From contig JBBPYC010000086.1 of the NCBI GenBank assembly GCA_038200275.1, forward strand, positions 1 to 64,000: a stretch of DNA of 64,000 nucleotides, written 5' to 3'. The translations under genes were made by a program, and so were the position numbers. How positions within the stretch are numbered: position 1 is the stretch's first letter; the number at the start of each line of letters is the position of its first letter. The stretch is from JBBPYC01 sp038200275 (GTDB lineage Bacteria; Pseudomonadota; Gammaproteobacteria; Burkholderiales; Burkholderiaceae_C). The notes beneath the pieces were generated by a model. The model ran no database searches. It saw nothing but the letters and a program-made list of their open reading frames with translations, and was not told where the DNA came from. Positions 26,645 to 34,102 of the stretch are shown here, piece by piece.

Positions 26645-27433
26645 TCAATACTCGATCTTCACCAACGCATTGCGATCCGCACCCGCGGCTTCCCGGAACG
26701 CCTTGGTCATGATGCTGGTCGTCACGCTGACCAGGTAGTTCGCGCCCCAGCCCGCCACCTTCTTCGCATCTTCCGGCGTCAGCGCCAGCGTACCCGCGCA
26801 CTTGCCCGCAGCGGCCACTGAGCGGATTGCGCGTTCCATCTGCTGCTGCACTTCGGCACGCGCCCAGTCGGCGCCGAAGCCCATGCTGTGGGACAGATCG
26901 TTCGGGCCGACGAACACCGCGTCGATGCCCTCGACCGCTGCGATATCAGCCGCGTTGTCCACCGCTTCCGGCGTCTCGATCATTACGACCAGCGCGATGC
27001 CTTCATTGCTGCGCTTGGTATGGCCCGCGCCGCCGAATGCACCGAAGCCGGCTGCGCGTGAGCTGAACGCGCTGCCGCGCTGGCCACCGCCGGGGTAGCG
27101 CACACGCCGCACCAGATCGCGCGCCTGCTCGGCTGTGTTCACCATCGGAATCTGCACACCGCTGGCGCCCATATCCAATATTCGCGCGATGTCTTCCGTG
27201 AAGCAGCGTACCAGCGGCACGATGCCCGACGCCCGCGCCGCGCGCAGCATATGCTCGGTCGTCTCGTAGTCAGAAGAGCCGTGCTCGTTGTCGATGATGA
27301 TGAAGTCGAATCCTGCATAAGCGCACATCTCGACGATGGCGGGGCTCGGAATGCCGTTGAAGACGCCGCTGATGGGCTTGCCGCTTTTCAGCAGCGCGGG
27401 CAGGCGGTTATCTAGTGGGTGGCGGATTTCCAT
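26645..27433 (-). CDS. HpcH/HpaI family aldolase
   Basis: 262 residues from ATG 27433, with AAGGAG 7 bases upstream. Class II pyruvate aldolase fold: FDFIIIDNEHGSSDYE (metal and base region), VPLVRC, GASGVQIPMV, VVMIETPEAVDN (metal Glu) and VFVGPNDLSHSMG (metal Asp). Such enzymes cleave 2-keto-4-hydroxy acids to pyruvate plus an aldehyde. It is the last gene of the operon that starts with the HisD-like dehydrogenase, so it probably acts on a product of that pathway; the exact substrate is unknown. Confidence 0.9.
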   Translation of the reverse strand: MEIRHPLDNRLPALLKSGKPISGVFNGIPSPAIVEMCAYAGFDFIIIDNEHGSSDYETTEHMLRAARASGIVPLVRCFTEDIARILDMGASGVQIPMVNTAEQARDLVRRVRYPGGGQRGSAFSSRAAGFGAFGGAGHTKRSNEGIALVVMIETPEAVDNAADIAAVEGIDAVFVGPNDLSHSMGFGADWARAEVQQQMERAIRSVAAAGKCAGTLALTPEDAKKVAGWGANYLVSVTTSIMTKAFREAAGADRNALVKIEY

Positions 27434-27450
27434 GGGTGCTCCTTGTTGAT

Positions 27451-28500
27451 TCATTCAATGACGAGGTGGTTGCTCTTGATCAGATCAGCGAACTTCGTCG
27501 TCTCGGTCTGGATGAACGTCGTGAACGCTGGCGCCGTCATGGGCTTGGGTATGAAACCCTGTGCGGCCAGTCGTTTGGCGACTTCCGGATCCTTCAGAAT
27601 GCTGGTGACTTCGCGGTTCAGATACTCAACCACCGGTTGCGGCGTGCCGCCGGGCGCCAGCAGACCCAGCCAAGTGACGGCTTCAAAGCTGGGCACGCCT
27701 GACTCCGCCAGCGTGGGGATCTCGGGCGCCAGCGGGGAGCGTTCGGCGCTGGTCACAGCCAACGCCTTGGCCTGGCCGTTTTTGGCAAAGGCAAGGGCTG
27801 TCGCCATGTTGTCGAACTGCATGTCGATCTGATTGCCGGCCAGGTCCACCAGCGACTGACTGCTGCCCTTGTACGGGATGTGCAAGGCTTTGCCGTCGAT
27901 CTGGTTCAGGAACATCAATGTCGTCAGGTGCTGCGAGGTACCGTTGCCGGAGGTGCCGTAGCTGATCGCGTCGGGCTTGGCCTTGATCCTTTCGATCAGG
28001 CCTTTCACGTCGGTCGCGCCGGACTTGTTGCCGGCGAGCAGCACCAGCGGGGTCTGCGCGAGTTGCGTGATGGGTGCGAAGTCTTTCGCGACGTTGTAGG
28101 TGATGCGGTCTTTCAGCAGCGTGGGATTCACTGCCAACGCGGTCTGCGTGCCGAGCAGCAAGGTGTAGCCGTCGGCTTGTGCCTGCGCGACGTAGGCAGT
28201 GCCGATGCCGCCGCCTGCGCCGGCCTTGTTGTCCACCACCACCGGAGTGTTCCAGCGCTTGCCGAGTTCGTCGGCAACCAGGCGGCCGATGATGTCGGTG
28301 GCGCCGCCGGGGGAGAACGGCACGACGATCACGACGCGGCCGTTCATCGGGTAGCCACCTGGGCCGCTGGTGGCGGCTGGGGTCTGTGCGAATGCAGCAC
28401 CCACGCCGGCAGTCAGCACTGCGGCCGTAATGGCGGCTTGCGCGGCGATGAATGCGCGGCGGCGCGGGGCAATAGCGGCTTGGGTTCGATCGTTGGACAT
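27451..28500 (-). CDS. Tripartite tricarboxylate transporter receptor (Bug family), first copy
   Basis: 349 residues. An RRR-containing N-region followed by a hydrophobic stretch and AFAQ marks export. Family segments: VVIVVPFSPGGATDIIGRLVADEL, VVVDNKAGAGGGIGT, ISYGTSGNGTSQHL and IPYKGSSQSLVDL. Bug receptors bind small organic acids. It is followed by the aldolase with 17 bases between. The membrane components TctA and TctB are not in the window. Confidence 0.93.
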   Translation of the reverse strand: MSNDRTQAAIAPRRRAFIAAQAAITAAVLTAGVGAAFAQTPAATSGPGGYPMNGRVVIVVPFSPGGATDIIGRLVADELGKRWNTPVVVDNKAGAGGGIGTAYVAQAQADGYTLLLGTQTALAVNPTLLKDRITYNVAKDFAPITQLAQTPLVLLAGNKSGATDVKGLIERIKAKPDAISYGTSGNGTSQHLTTLMFLNQIDGKALHIPYKGSSQSLVDLAGNQIDMQFDNMATALAFAKNGQAKALAVTSAERSPLAPEIPTLAESGVPSFEAVTWLGLLAPGGTPQPVVEYLNREVTSILKDPEVAKRLAAQGFIPKPMTAPAFTTFIQTETTKFADLIKSNHLVIE

Positions 28501-28545
28501 GGTCGGTTGTCTCCTTCCTGGTTTATTGGTTGGCTGGCAACAAGA

Positions 28546-29556
28546 TCATTCGGCCTGAATGCCGGCCTTCTTGATCACTTCGCCCCACTTCGCAATCTCG
28601 GCTTGCTGAAACGCTGCAAACGCTTCCGGCCCGCGGCCTTCGGGTTCGACCCCCATCGCACGCAGTTTCTGCTGCACGTCCGGCAGCGCAACGATGTCGC
28701 CAATCGCTTTGCCGAGTCGGTCCACCACCGCAGCCGGCGTGCCAGCCGGTGCGAACACGCCCTGCCAGGATTGCATCTCGAAGCCTGGCACGCCGAGTTC
28801 AGCCAGCGGCTTTACGCCGGGCAGATTGTCGAGCGGCTTGGCCGAAGTGACGCCTAGCACCTTGACCCGCTTGGCTTCGATCATCGGGCGCGCAGCGGCC
28901 ACGGTCTCGAACACCATGTCGATCTGGCCGCCGATCAGATCCACCATCGCTTGCGAGCCGCCCTTATAGATGATCTGGCGCATCTTGGTGTCACTGATGC
29001 TCTGGAACAACTGACCCGACAGGTGCTGCGATGTGCCCGCGCCCGCAGTTCCGTAGGTCAGCTCATCGGGCTTGGCTTTGAGTTCATCGATGATCTGTTG
29101 CGCGCTGTTGAAGCGGCTGTCGGCTGGCACCACGAGCACGTTACTGACGGTGCCGATCAGATTGATCGGTATGAAGTCTTTCACCGGTTCGTAGCCGAGC
29201 GTCTTGGAGAAAAACGGATTCACCGCATGCGTCGTGATGGTGCCGCCCATGATCGTGTAGCCGTCCGGCGCAGCGCGCGCCACGGCTTGTGTGCCGACGA
29301 TGCCGGAGACGCCGGAGACGCCGGGCTTGTTCTCGATCACGACCGGCTGGCCGAGCTTTTCCGTCAGGTGCTGCGCGATCAGGCGCGCGACGCCGTCGGA
29401 CACGCCGCCGGGGGAAAACGGCACCACATACTTGACGGTCTTGGTGGGCCAGGCAGCAGCGTCCGCAGTGGATTGGGCTTGCACACCCAGCGTTGTGCTG
29501 GTGGCCAGCGCGGCCAGTGCGAACGCGACGGCGCGGCGGCGGGAAGCGGTGGTCAT
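28546..29556 (-). CDS. Tripartite tricarboxylate transporter receptor (Bug family), second copy
   Basis: 336 residues with a signal peptide (RRRAVAFALAALATSTTLGVQAQ). TVKYVVPFSPGGVSDGVARLIAQHL, VVIENKPGVSGVSGI and LTYGTAGAGTSQHLSGQLF place it in the same family as its neighbour, yet the two differ widely, so this is not a recent duplication. It is 45 bases upstream of the first copy. A 13-base G run lies 66 bases before its start. Confidence 0.93.
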   Translation of the reverse strand: MTTASRRRAVAFALAALATSTTLGVQAQSTADAAAWPTKTVKYVVPFSPGGVSDGVARLIAQHLTEKLGQPVVIENKPGVSGVSGIVGTQAVARAAPDGYTIMGGTITTHAVNPFFSKTLGYEPVKDFIPINLIGTVSNVLVVPADSRFNSAQQIIDELKAKPDELTYGTAGAGTSQHLSGQLFQSISDTKMRQIIYKGGSQAMVDLIGGQIDMVFETVAAARPMIEAKRVKVLGVTSAKPLDNLPGVKPLAELGVPGFEMQSWQGVFAPAGTPAAVVDRLGKAIGDIVALPDVQQKLRAMGVEPEGRGPEAFAAFQQAEIAKWGEVIKKAGIQAE

Positions 29557-29622
29557 GGGGTGGTGTCTCCTGATGTTGGAATGGATTGATGAGGATGGGA
29601 AAACGCGAAAGGGAACTTTTTT

Positions 29623-29635
29623 GGGGGGGGGGGGG
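29623..29635. repeat. Homopolymer of 13 G
   Basis: A run of 13 G follows six T (29617-29622) in the 113-base gap between the LacI-type regulator gene and the second Bug gene. On the transcribed minus strand it reads C13 in the untranslated leader. It is the only homopolymer of this length in the window; it could vary in length by slippage or be miscounted in sequencing. Confidence 0.9.
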
Positions 29636-29669
29636 AAGGGATTGCGAGGGAAAGGTTGCTAAGTCACCG

Positions 29670-30722
29670 TTATGGCGACCGAGTACGCTGCCGTGCTTGC
29701 GCCGCTGCAACCGAATCGCGTTCGATCAGCCGACACGGCACCACGATACCGCGCGCGGCCGGCCGCTCGGCGCGCATCTGTTCGTCCAGCAACTCGACCG
29801 TGGCCGCGACCATCGCGGCAACGTCCTGCATCACGGTGGTGAGCCGGTAGGAGCCCCAGCCGGCCTGAGGTACGTCGTCGAAGCCGACCACGCTCACATC
29901 CTGCGGCACCTTGAGGCCAAGTTCGATGCGCAGCACATCGAGCGCGGCGATCGCCATGTGGTCGTTCGCGACGAACAATGCATCGGGCAGCTGCTGCGGG
30001 TGGTGTCCCGTGAACAACTCGCGTGTGGCGGCTTGGGCACGTGCGAAGTCGTAGTGCCCCACCGCACGCGCGCAGATCTTGCGGCCGTGAGCCTTCAGCG
30101 CTTCGCTGAAGCCGCGCTCCCGTTCGATGCTGGTCGACGAATTCTCCAGACCCGCAAGAAACGCGATGCGTTCGAACCCACGGCGCATCAGCAACTCGGC
30201 GACGAGTTGGCCGCCGCCATAGTTGTCGCTGGTTACTGAACTGGTGCCGTCGTCACCCTGCGTGGCACCAAGCTCGGGCACGCGGTTGAACAGCACGATC
30301 GGAATGCCGACGTCGGCGCATTGCCGTGCAAGTTCGGGTGACAACGTGGTGGATGCCATCACGATGCCGTCCACCTGGTACTGCAGGATTTCTTCGAGCA
30401 CGCCGTTCGCATCGGCTTCATCGCTGATGAACATCAGCACATGCAGGCCGCGCCGTTGCAGCGCTTGCGAGAGCTGTTCGATCACGAGCGGATAGAACTG
30501 GTTTTGCAGATAGCTCATCACCAGCGCGACGATGCCGCTCTTGCGCGTAATCAAGCTGCGCGCGAGGGCATTGGGCCGATAGCCCAGCGTGCGCGCCGCC
30601 GCCAGCACCTTGGCCCGCGTCGCGTCCGACACACTCGCTCCTGGCGTGAACGTACGGCTCACGGCGGACTGCGACACCTGCGCCAGCCGCGCGACCTGAT
30701 GCGCAGTCGCGCTGGTTTTCAT
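29670..30722 (-). CDS. LacI-family transcriptional regulator
   Basis: 350 residues from ATG 30722; a TTG eight codons earlier is less likely. The N-terminal helix-turn-helix is TAHQVARLAQVSQSAVSRTF, followed by the hinge helix SVSDATRAKVLAAARTLGYRPNALARSL. The rest is a periplasmic-binding-protein-like effector domain (GIVALVMSYLQNQFYP, DGIVMASTTLS, FDDVPQAGW). It sits inside the operon that it probably controls, between dehydrogenase and receptor genes. A fitting operator, TGCATACGTATGCA, overlaps the promoter at 33.0 kb. Confidence 0.92.
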   Translation of the reverse strand: MKTSATAHQVARLAQVSQSAVSRTFTPGASVSDATRAKVLAAARTLGYRPNALARSLITRKSGIVALVMSYLQNQFYPLVIEQLSQALQRRGLHVLMFISDEADANGVLEEILQYQVDGIVMASTTLSPELARQCADVGIPIVLFNRVPELGATQGDDGTSSVTSDNYGGGQLVAELLMRRGFERIAFLAGLENSSTSIERERGFSEALKAHGRKICARAVGHYDFARAQAATRELFTGHHPQQLPDALFVANDHMAIAALDVLRIELGLKVPQDVSVVGFDDVPQAGWGSYRLTTVMQDVAAMVAATVELLDEQMRAERPAARGIVVPCRLIERDSVAAAQARQRTRSP

Positions 30723-30793
30723 CTGCAATGCCTGCAGCGATCGCAAGCCCGCTGCAACAAGAGCGACCGCAGATCATTCCAGTAGACGCCGTA

Positions 30794-30878
30794 GAGCCGG
30801 CTTTGCCGGATCACTGGCATCGCCCCCGGCAGGGGGAAGCCGAGAGTCAACCGCAGGGAGCGAAGGTTGGGGGTGAGC
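30794..30878 (+). repeat. Dispersed intergenic repeat, copy A
   Basis: Begins GAGCCGGCTTTGCCGG, then CCCCCGGCAGGGGG, then GCCGAGAGTC and GAGCGAAGGTTGGGGGTGAGC. The same order of blocks is found at 36.8, 49.4 and 63.3 kb. The first two blocks can form short hairpins in RNA. It fills the gap between the SDR and LacI genes; a partial echo (GGGGGTGAACCTCAT) follows it. Confidence 0.7.
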
Positions 30879-30900
30879 TTCATCCTGCCGGGGGTGAACC

Positions 30901-31668
30901 TCATGCAGCCGTCCAGCCGCCATCCAGCATCAATGCACTGCCAGTGATCAGGCTCGACGCATCGCTCGCCAGAAACACCATCGGCCCCATCACCTCGTGC
31001 AACTGGCCGACCCGACCGAGTGCAATCTTCGAGACGACCCACTCATGAAACGCCGGATCGGCCAGCATCGGCGCGGTCATCGCGGTTTCGATAAAGGTCG
31101 GGCAGATCGTGTTGACCCGGATGTTCGCGGGGCCCAGCTCCCAAGCCAGCGCCTTGGTCATGCCTTCGATCGCATGTTTGGAGGCACAGTAGAGCGTGCG
31201 CTTCGGACTGCCGACGTGACCCATCTGGGACGACACGTTGATTACCGAGCCTGGCAACTTCGCAGCCAACAACTGCTTGGCCACCGCGCGGGTCACATAG
31301 AACGCAGCCTTCACATTCAGGTCGAGCACAGCATCGATGTCGTCGTCTTCAATCTCAACCAACGGCTTTGGCCGGTTCGTGCCCGCGTTGTTGATCAGAA
31401 TCTGAAACGGCTCCCGCGCGGCGATCTGCGTGCGCACGGCCTGGGCATCGGTCACGTCGAGCACCAGTGACTCACAGACGCCGCCCGCCGTCCGAATCTG
31501 CGCGCACGCGGCTTCCAGTTCGTCCTTGCTGCGCGCGACCAGCGTCACGGCAGCACCCACTTGTGCCAACGCTGCAGCCGCCACCAACCCGATGCCGCGG
31601 CCCGCGCCGGTTACCAACGCACGCCGGCCGTCGACGCGAAAGCCCGGCGTTTGCGGCAAGGATGCCAT
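30901..31668 (-). CDS. Short-chain dehydrogenase/reductase
   Basis: 255 residues from ATG 31668, which overlaps the stop of the HisD-like gene. Classical SDR: ALVTGAGRGIGL (cofactor loop), NNAGTNRP, catalytic Ser in VINVSSQMG, YCASK (Tyr and Lys), and a C-terminal SLITGSALMLDGGW. Absence of an Asp after the second strand (TLVARSKDEL) suggests NADP(H), though this is weak evidence. It probably oxidises or reduces an intermediate of the same small-molecule pathway as the HisD-like enzyme. Confidence 0.92.
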   Translation of the reverse strand: MASLPQTPGFRVDGRRALVTGAGRGIGLVAAAALAQVGAAVTLVARSKDELEAACAQIRTAGGVCESLVLDVTDAQAVRTQIAAREPFQILINNAGTNRPKPLVEIEDDDIDAVLDLNVKAAFYVTRAVAKQLLAAKLPGSVINVSSQMGHVGSPKRTLYCASKHAIEGMTKALAWELGPANIRVNTICPTFIETAMTAPMLADPAFHEWVVSKIALGRVGQLHEVMGPMVFLASDASSLITGSALMLDGGWTAA

Positions 31669-32987
31669 CAGGCCTCCGCTGGCACGGGCTGATACCAAGG
31701 CACTTCAGCCCGCGTGCCGTAACGGCGCACACGCAGATTGGCCTGCTCACCGTGACCGGCGAAGTTCTCCATATGGCACAGGCGCGAGCAGTAGGCACCG
31801 ATCTCCGCACTCGCCTCGTCCGTCAACACGCGCTGGTACGTGCAGGTCTTCAAAAATTTGCCGACCCACAGGCCACCCGTGTAGCGCGCGTTCTTGTTGG
31901 TGGGCAACGTGTGATTCGTGCCAATCACCTTGTCACCGAAGCTCACGTTGGTCCTCGAGCCCAGAAACAGCGCGCCGTAGTTCGTCATGCGGTTCAAAAA
32001 GAAGTCCGGGTCGCGCGTCATCACCTGCACGTGCTCGGACGCAAGCTCATCGGCCTTGGCGAGCATCTCTTCCTGCGTGTCGCAGACGATGACTTCACCG
32101 TATTCGGCCCAGCTTTTGGCGGCGATCTCAGCAGTCGGCATGATCTTCAGCTGGCGCTCGATCTCGGCAATGGTGTCCTTGGCCAGCTGCTCGCTGTTGG
32201 TCAGCAGGACCGACGGCGAGGTCGGGCCGTGCTCGGCCTGGCCCAGCAGGTCCACCGCGCACATCTCGCCGTCCACCGAATCGTCGGCGATCACGAGCGT
32301 CTCGGTCGGTCCCGCGAACAGGTCGATGCCGACGCGCCCATAGAGTTGCCGCTTGGCTTCCGCAACAAACATGTTGCCTGGGCCGACCAGCATGTCGACC
32401 GCCGCGATGGACTGCGTGCCGACCGCCATGGCGACCACGGCCTGCACGCCGCCGAGCACGAGGATTTCATCCGAGCCGGCCATGCTCATCGCAGTCACGA
32501 TCGCCGGGTGCGGCTTGCCTTGGTACGGCGGTGCGGTGGAGACGATGCGCTTCACGCCGGCGACCTTGGCTGTGAGCACACTCATGTGCGCGGACGCAAT
32601 CATTGGGTACTTGCCGCCGGGGATGTAGCAGCCGACCGCGTTGACCGGGATGTGCTTGTGACCGAGTATCACGCCGGGCATCGTCTCCACCTCCACGTCC
32701 TTCATCGAATCGCGCTGGATCTGCGCGAAGTTGCGCACCTGTTTCTGCGCGAACGTGATGTCTTCGATCTCACGCGCGGACAGCGCTTTCTTTGCGGCTT
32801 CGATGTCAGCCTTGGACAAGCGGAAATCGGCTGGGTCCCAGTTGTCGAACTTCTTGCTGTAGTCCCGCACGGCTTCGTCGCCGCGAGCTTCGATGTCCTT
32901 GATGATGCCTTCGACGGTGGCGCGCACCTTGGCGTCGTCGTCGGCACGGACTTGCACGTCCTTGCCGCGCTTGAGGTATCTGATCAT
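31668..32987 (-). CDS. HisD-family NAD-dependent dehydrogenase, not histidinol dehydrogenase
   Basis: 439 residues from ATG 32987, with GGAGA about 10 bases upstream. HisD fold landmarks: GCYIPGGKYP, MLVGPGNMFVAEAKRQLYG, DLFAGPTETLVIAD, GQAEHGPTSPSVLLT (catalytic His/metal) and GTNHTLPT. In biosynthetic HisD the C-terminus holds EGLxxH near the histidinol ring; here it is ENFAGHGEQANLRVRRYG, a form found in catabolic relatives such as sulfopropanediol 3-dehydrogenase (HpsN). With an SDR, receptors and an aldolase beside it and no other his genes, a catabolic alcohol oxidation is likely; HpsN activity is a hypothesis. Confidence 0.85.
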   Translation of the reverse strand: MIRYLKRGKDVQVRADDDAKVRATVEGIIKDIEARGDEAVRDYSKKFDNWDPADFRLSKADIEAAKKALSAREIEDITFAQKQVRNFAQIQRDSMKDVEVETMPGVILGHKHIPVNAVGCYIPGGKYPMIASAHMSVLTAKVAGVKRIVSTAPPYQGKPHPAIVTAMSMAGSDEILVLGGVQAVVAMAVGTQSIAAVDMLVGPGNMFVAEAKRQLYGRVGIDLFAGPTETLVIADDSVDGEMCAVDLLGQAEHGPTSPSVLLTNSEQLAKDTIAEIERQLKIMPTAEIAAKSWAEYGEVIVCDTQEEMLAKADELASEHVQVMTRDPDFFLNRMTNYGALFLGSRTNVSFGDKVIGTNHTLPTNKNARYTGGLWVGKFLKTCTYQRVLTDEASAEIGAYCSRLCHMENFAGHGEQANLRVRRYGTRAEVPWYQPVPAEA

Positions 32988-33011
32988 CGCTGTGGTTTCT
33001 CCAATCGGTTT

Positions 33012-33025
33012 TGCATACGTATGCA
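33012..33025. promoter_or_regulatory. Palindromic operator, probably for the LacI-family regulator
   Basis: TGCATACGTATGCA is a perfect 14-base palindrome with a central CG, fitting the LacI/PurR-type pattern TGnAnnCGnnTnCA. It begins one base into the -10 box of the predicted promoter, so a bound repressor would block transcription of the HisD-like operon. Confidence 0.7.
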
Positions 33026-33052
33026 TTATGGGTGATTTATGGGAATATGCAA
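33025..33052 (-). promoter_or_regulatory. Predicted sigma-70 promoter of the HisD-like operon
   Basis: On the minus strand TTGCAT (33052-33047) and CATAAT (33030-33025) stand 16 bases apart, upstream of the HisD-like gene whose start is at 32987. The leader between -10 box and start codon is about 37 bases and contains the palindrome and the ribosome-binding site. Confidence 0.55.
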
Positions 33053-33237
33053 CTCAAGGCAAAAGCCGAATGGCTTGGTGAGGACTGAACATTGCGGCCG
33101 CCTTTGAAGCGTTGTGCCCAGGCATGCACGTCTGCGCTTGCAATGCCGATTTTTACGTTAAATTCGCCCAATGCGCCGATGCAGACGACCTGAGCAGCTC
33201 CTCTATTCATAGTGCCGATCAAATGAGGTTCATGCTC

Positions 33238-34002
33238 GGGTTCTGTCGCGGTCAGCGCGGGCTGTCAGGGTCAGCCAATGAAGTTTGATCGTTTAAAGAC
33301 GATCGAAGGGCTGTGCCAAGTGGTCGGGCGGATGCACTACCCGTTTGGCTTTCGAAACATGGAGGAGATGATGGCCGAGCGCGGAGTCTCCGTCGATCAC
33401 TCGACGTTGCACCGCTGGTCGATCAAGATCCTGCCTGTGCTGGCGGCGGCTTTCCGTTCGCGCAAGCGGCCAGTCGGCGCGAACTGGCGAATGGACGAAA
33501 CCTGCGTCAAGGTCGGCGGCCAATGGAAGTACCTGTATCGGGCAGTCGACCATGATGGCGACACCCTGGACTTCCTGTTGCGCGCCAAGCGCGATCACGG
33601 CCGCAGCGCGGGCATTCTTCGGACGCGCAATCGACCTGCACGGCATTCCCGAGAAGATCACCATCGACAAGAGCGGAGCCAACACGGTGGCTATTGTGAG
33701 CATCCAGGCCGACAGCGGTCTGTGCATCGAGATGCGCCAGTCGAAGTACCTCAACAACCTCGTCGAGCAAGACCACCGGGCCGTCAAACGCATCACTCGG
33801 CCGATGCTAGCGTTCAAGCGCTTGCGCTGCGCGCGGACTCTGACCGCAGGCATTGAAACGATGCACATGATTCGCAAGGGCCAACTCGGCGAGATCAAAG
33901 ACCCAGCCTCGTCACCAGCGAACCAGTTCTACTCGCCGGCTTTCTGATCGCCATCGGCCTCGCGGCCATGCTTGCTCTCATCGCGTTATCGCGACAGAAC
34001 CC
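33238..34002 (+). mobile_element. Decayed IS6-family insertion sequence
   Basis: About 765 bases bounded by inverted repeats: GGGTTCTGTCGCG at 33238-33250 and its complement, GCGACAGAACCC, at 33991-34002. The size and single transposase gene match IS6-family elements. The 8-base flanks (TCATGCTC and AAAGCACT) do not form a target duplication, so the element is old, was formed by replicative cointegration, or the flanks have since changed. Confidence 0.8.
33278..33946 (+). pseudogene. IS6-family transposase, frameshifted
   Basis: The first frame encodes FGFRNMEEMMAERGVSVDHS, then NWRMDETCVKVGGQWKYLYR with the first catalytic Asp. An extra base near 33599, after KRDH, shifts the frame; the second frame resumes as ARAFFGRAIDLHGIPEKITIDKSGAN with the second Asp and LNNLVEQDHRAVKR with the Glu. 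All three DDE residues are thus present but split by the shift, so the copy is inactive unless frameshifting occurs. The N-terminal zinc-finger-like part of IS6 transposases also looks shortened. Confidence 0.85.
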
Positions 34003-34058
34003 AAAGCACTACATCGGTCGCGCGCAGACCTGACGGGCATGGGCAGGCCAATCCTTTC

Positions 34059-34084
34059 TCGCTATAAATAGCGTAGCTAAAAAC
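34059..34084. repeat. AT-rich palindrome CGCTATAAATAGCG
   Basis: CGCTAT and ATAGCG form a perfect six-base inverted repeat with a two-base centre, followed by TAGCTAAAAA. It lies 20-45 bases past the gshB stop, between gshB and the IS element. On the minus strand it could act as a weak terminator; it also fits the dispersed GCTAT...ATAGC family. Confidence 0.5.
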
Positions 34085-34102
34085 GATTCATAGGTCTGCA
34101 CC

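Noticed and set aside
33037..33222. A 61-residue minus-strand ORF between the catabolic operon promoter and the IS element
   Set aside because: No similarity recognised, weak ribosome site, and its 3' end runs through the predicted promoter; it might be a remnant of a gene cut by the IS but this cannot be shown.
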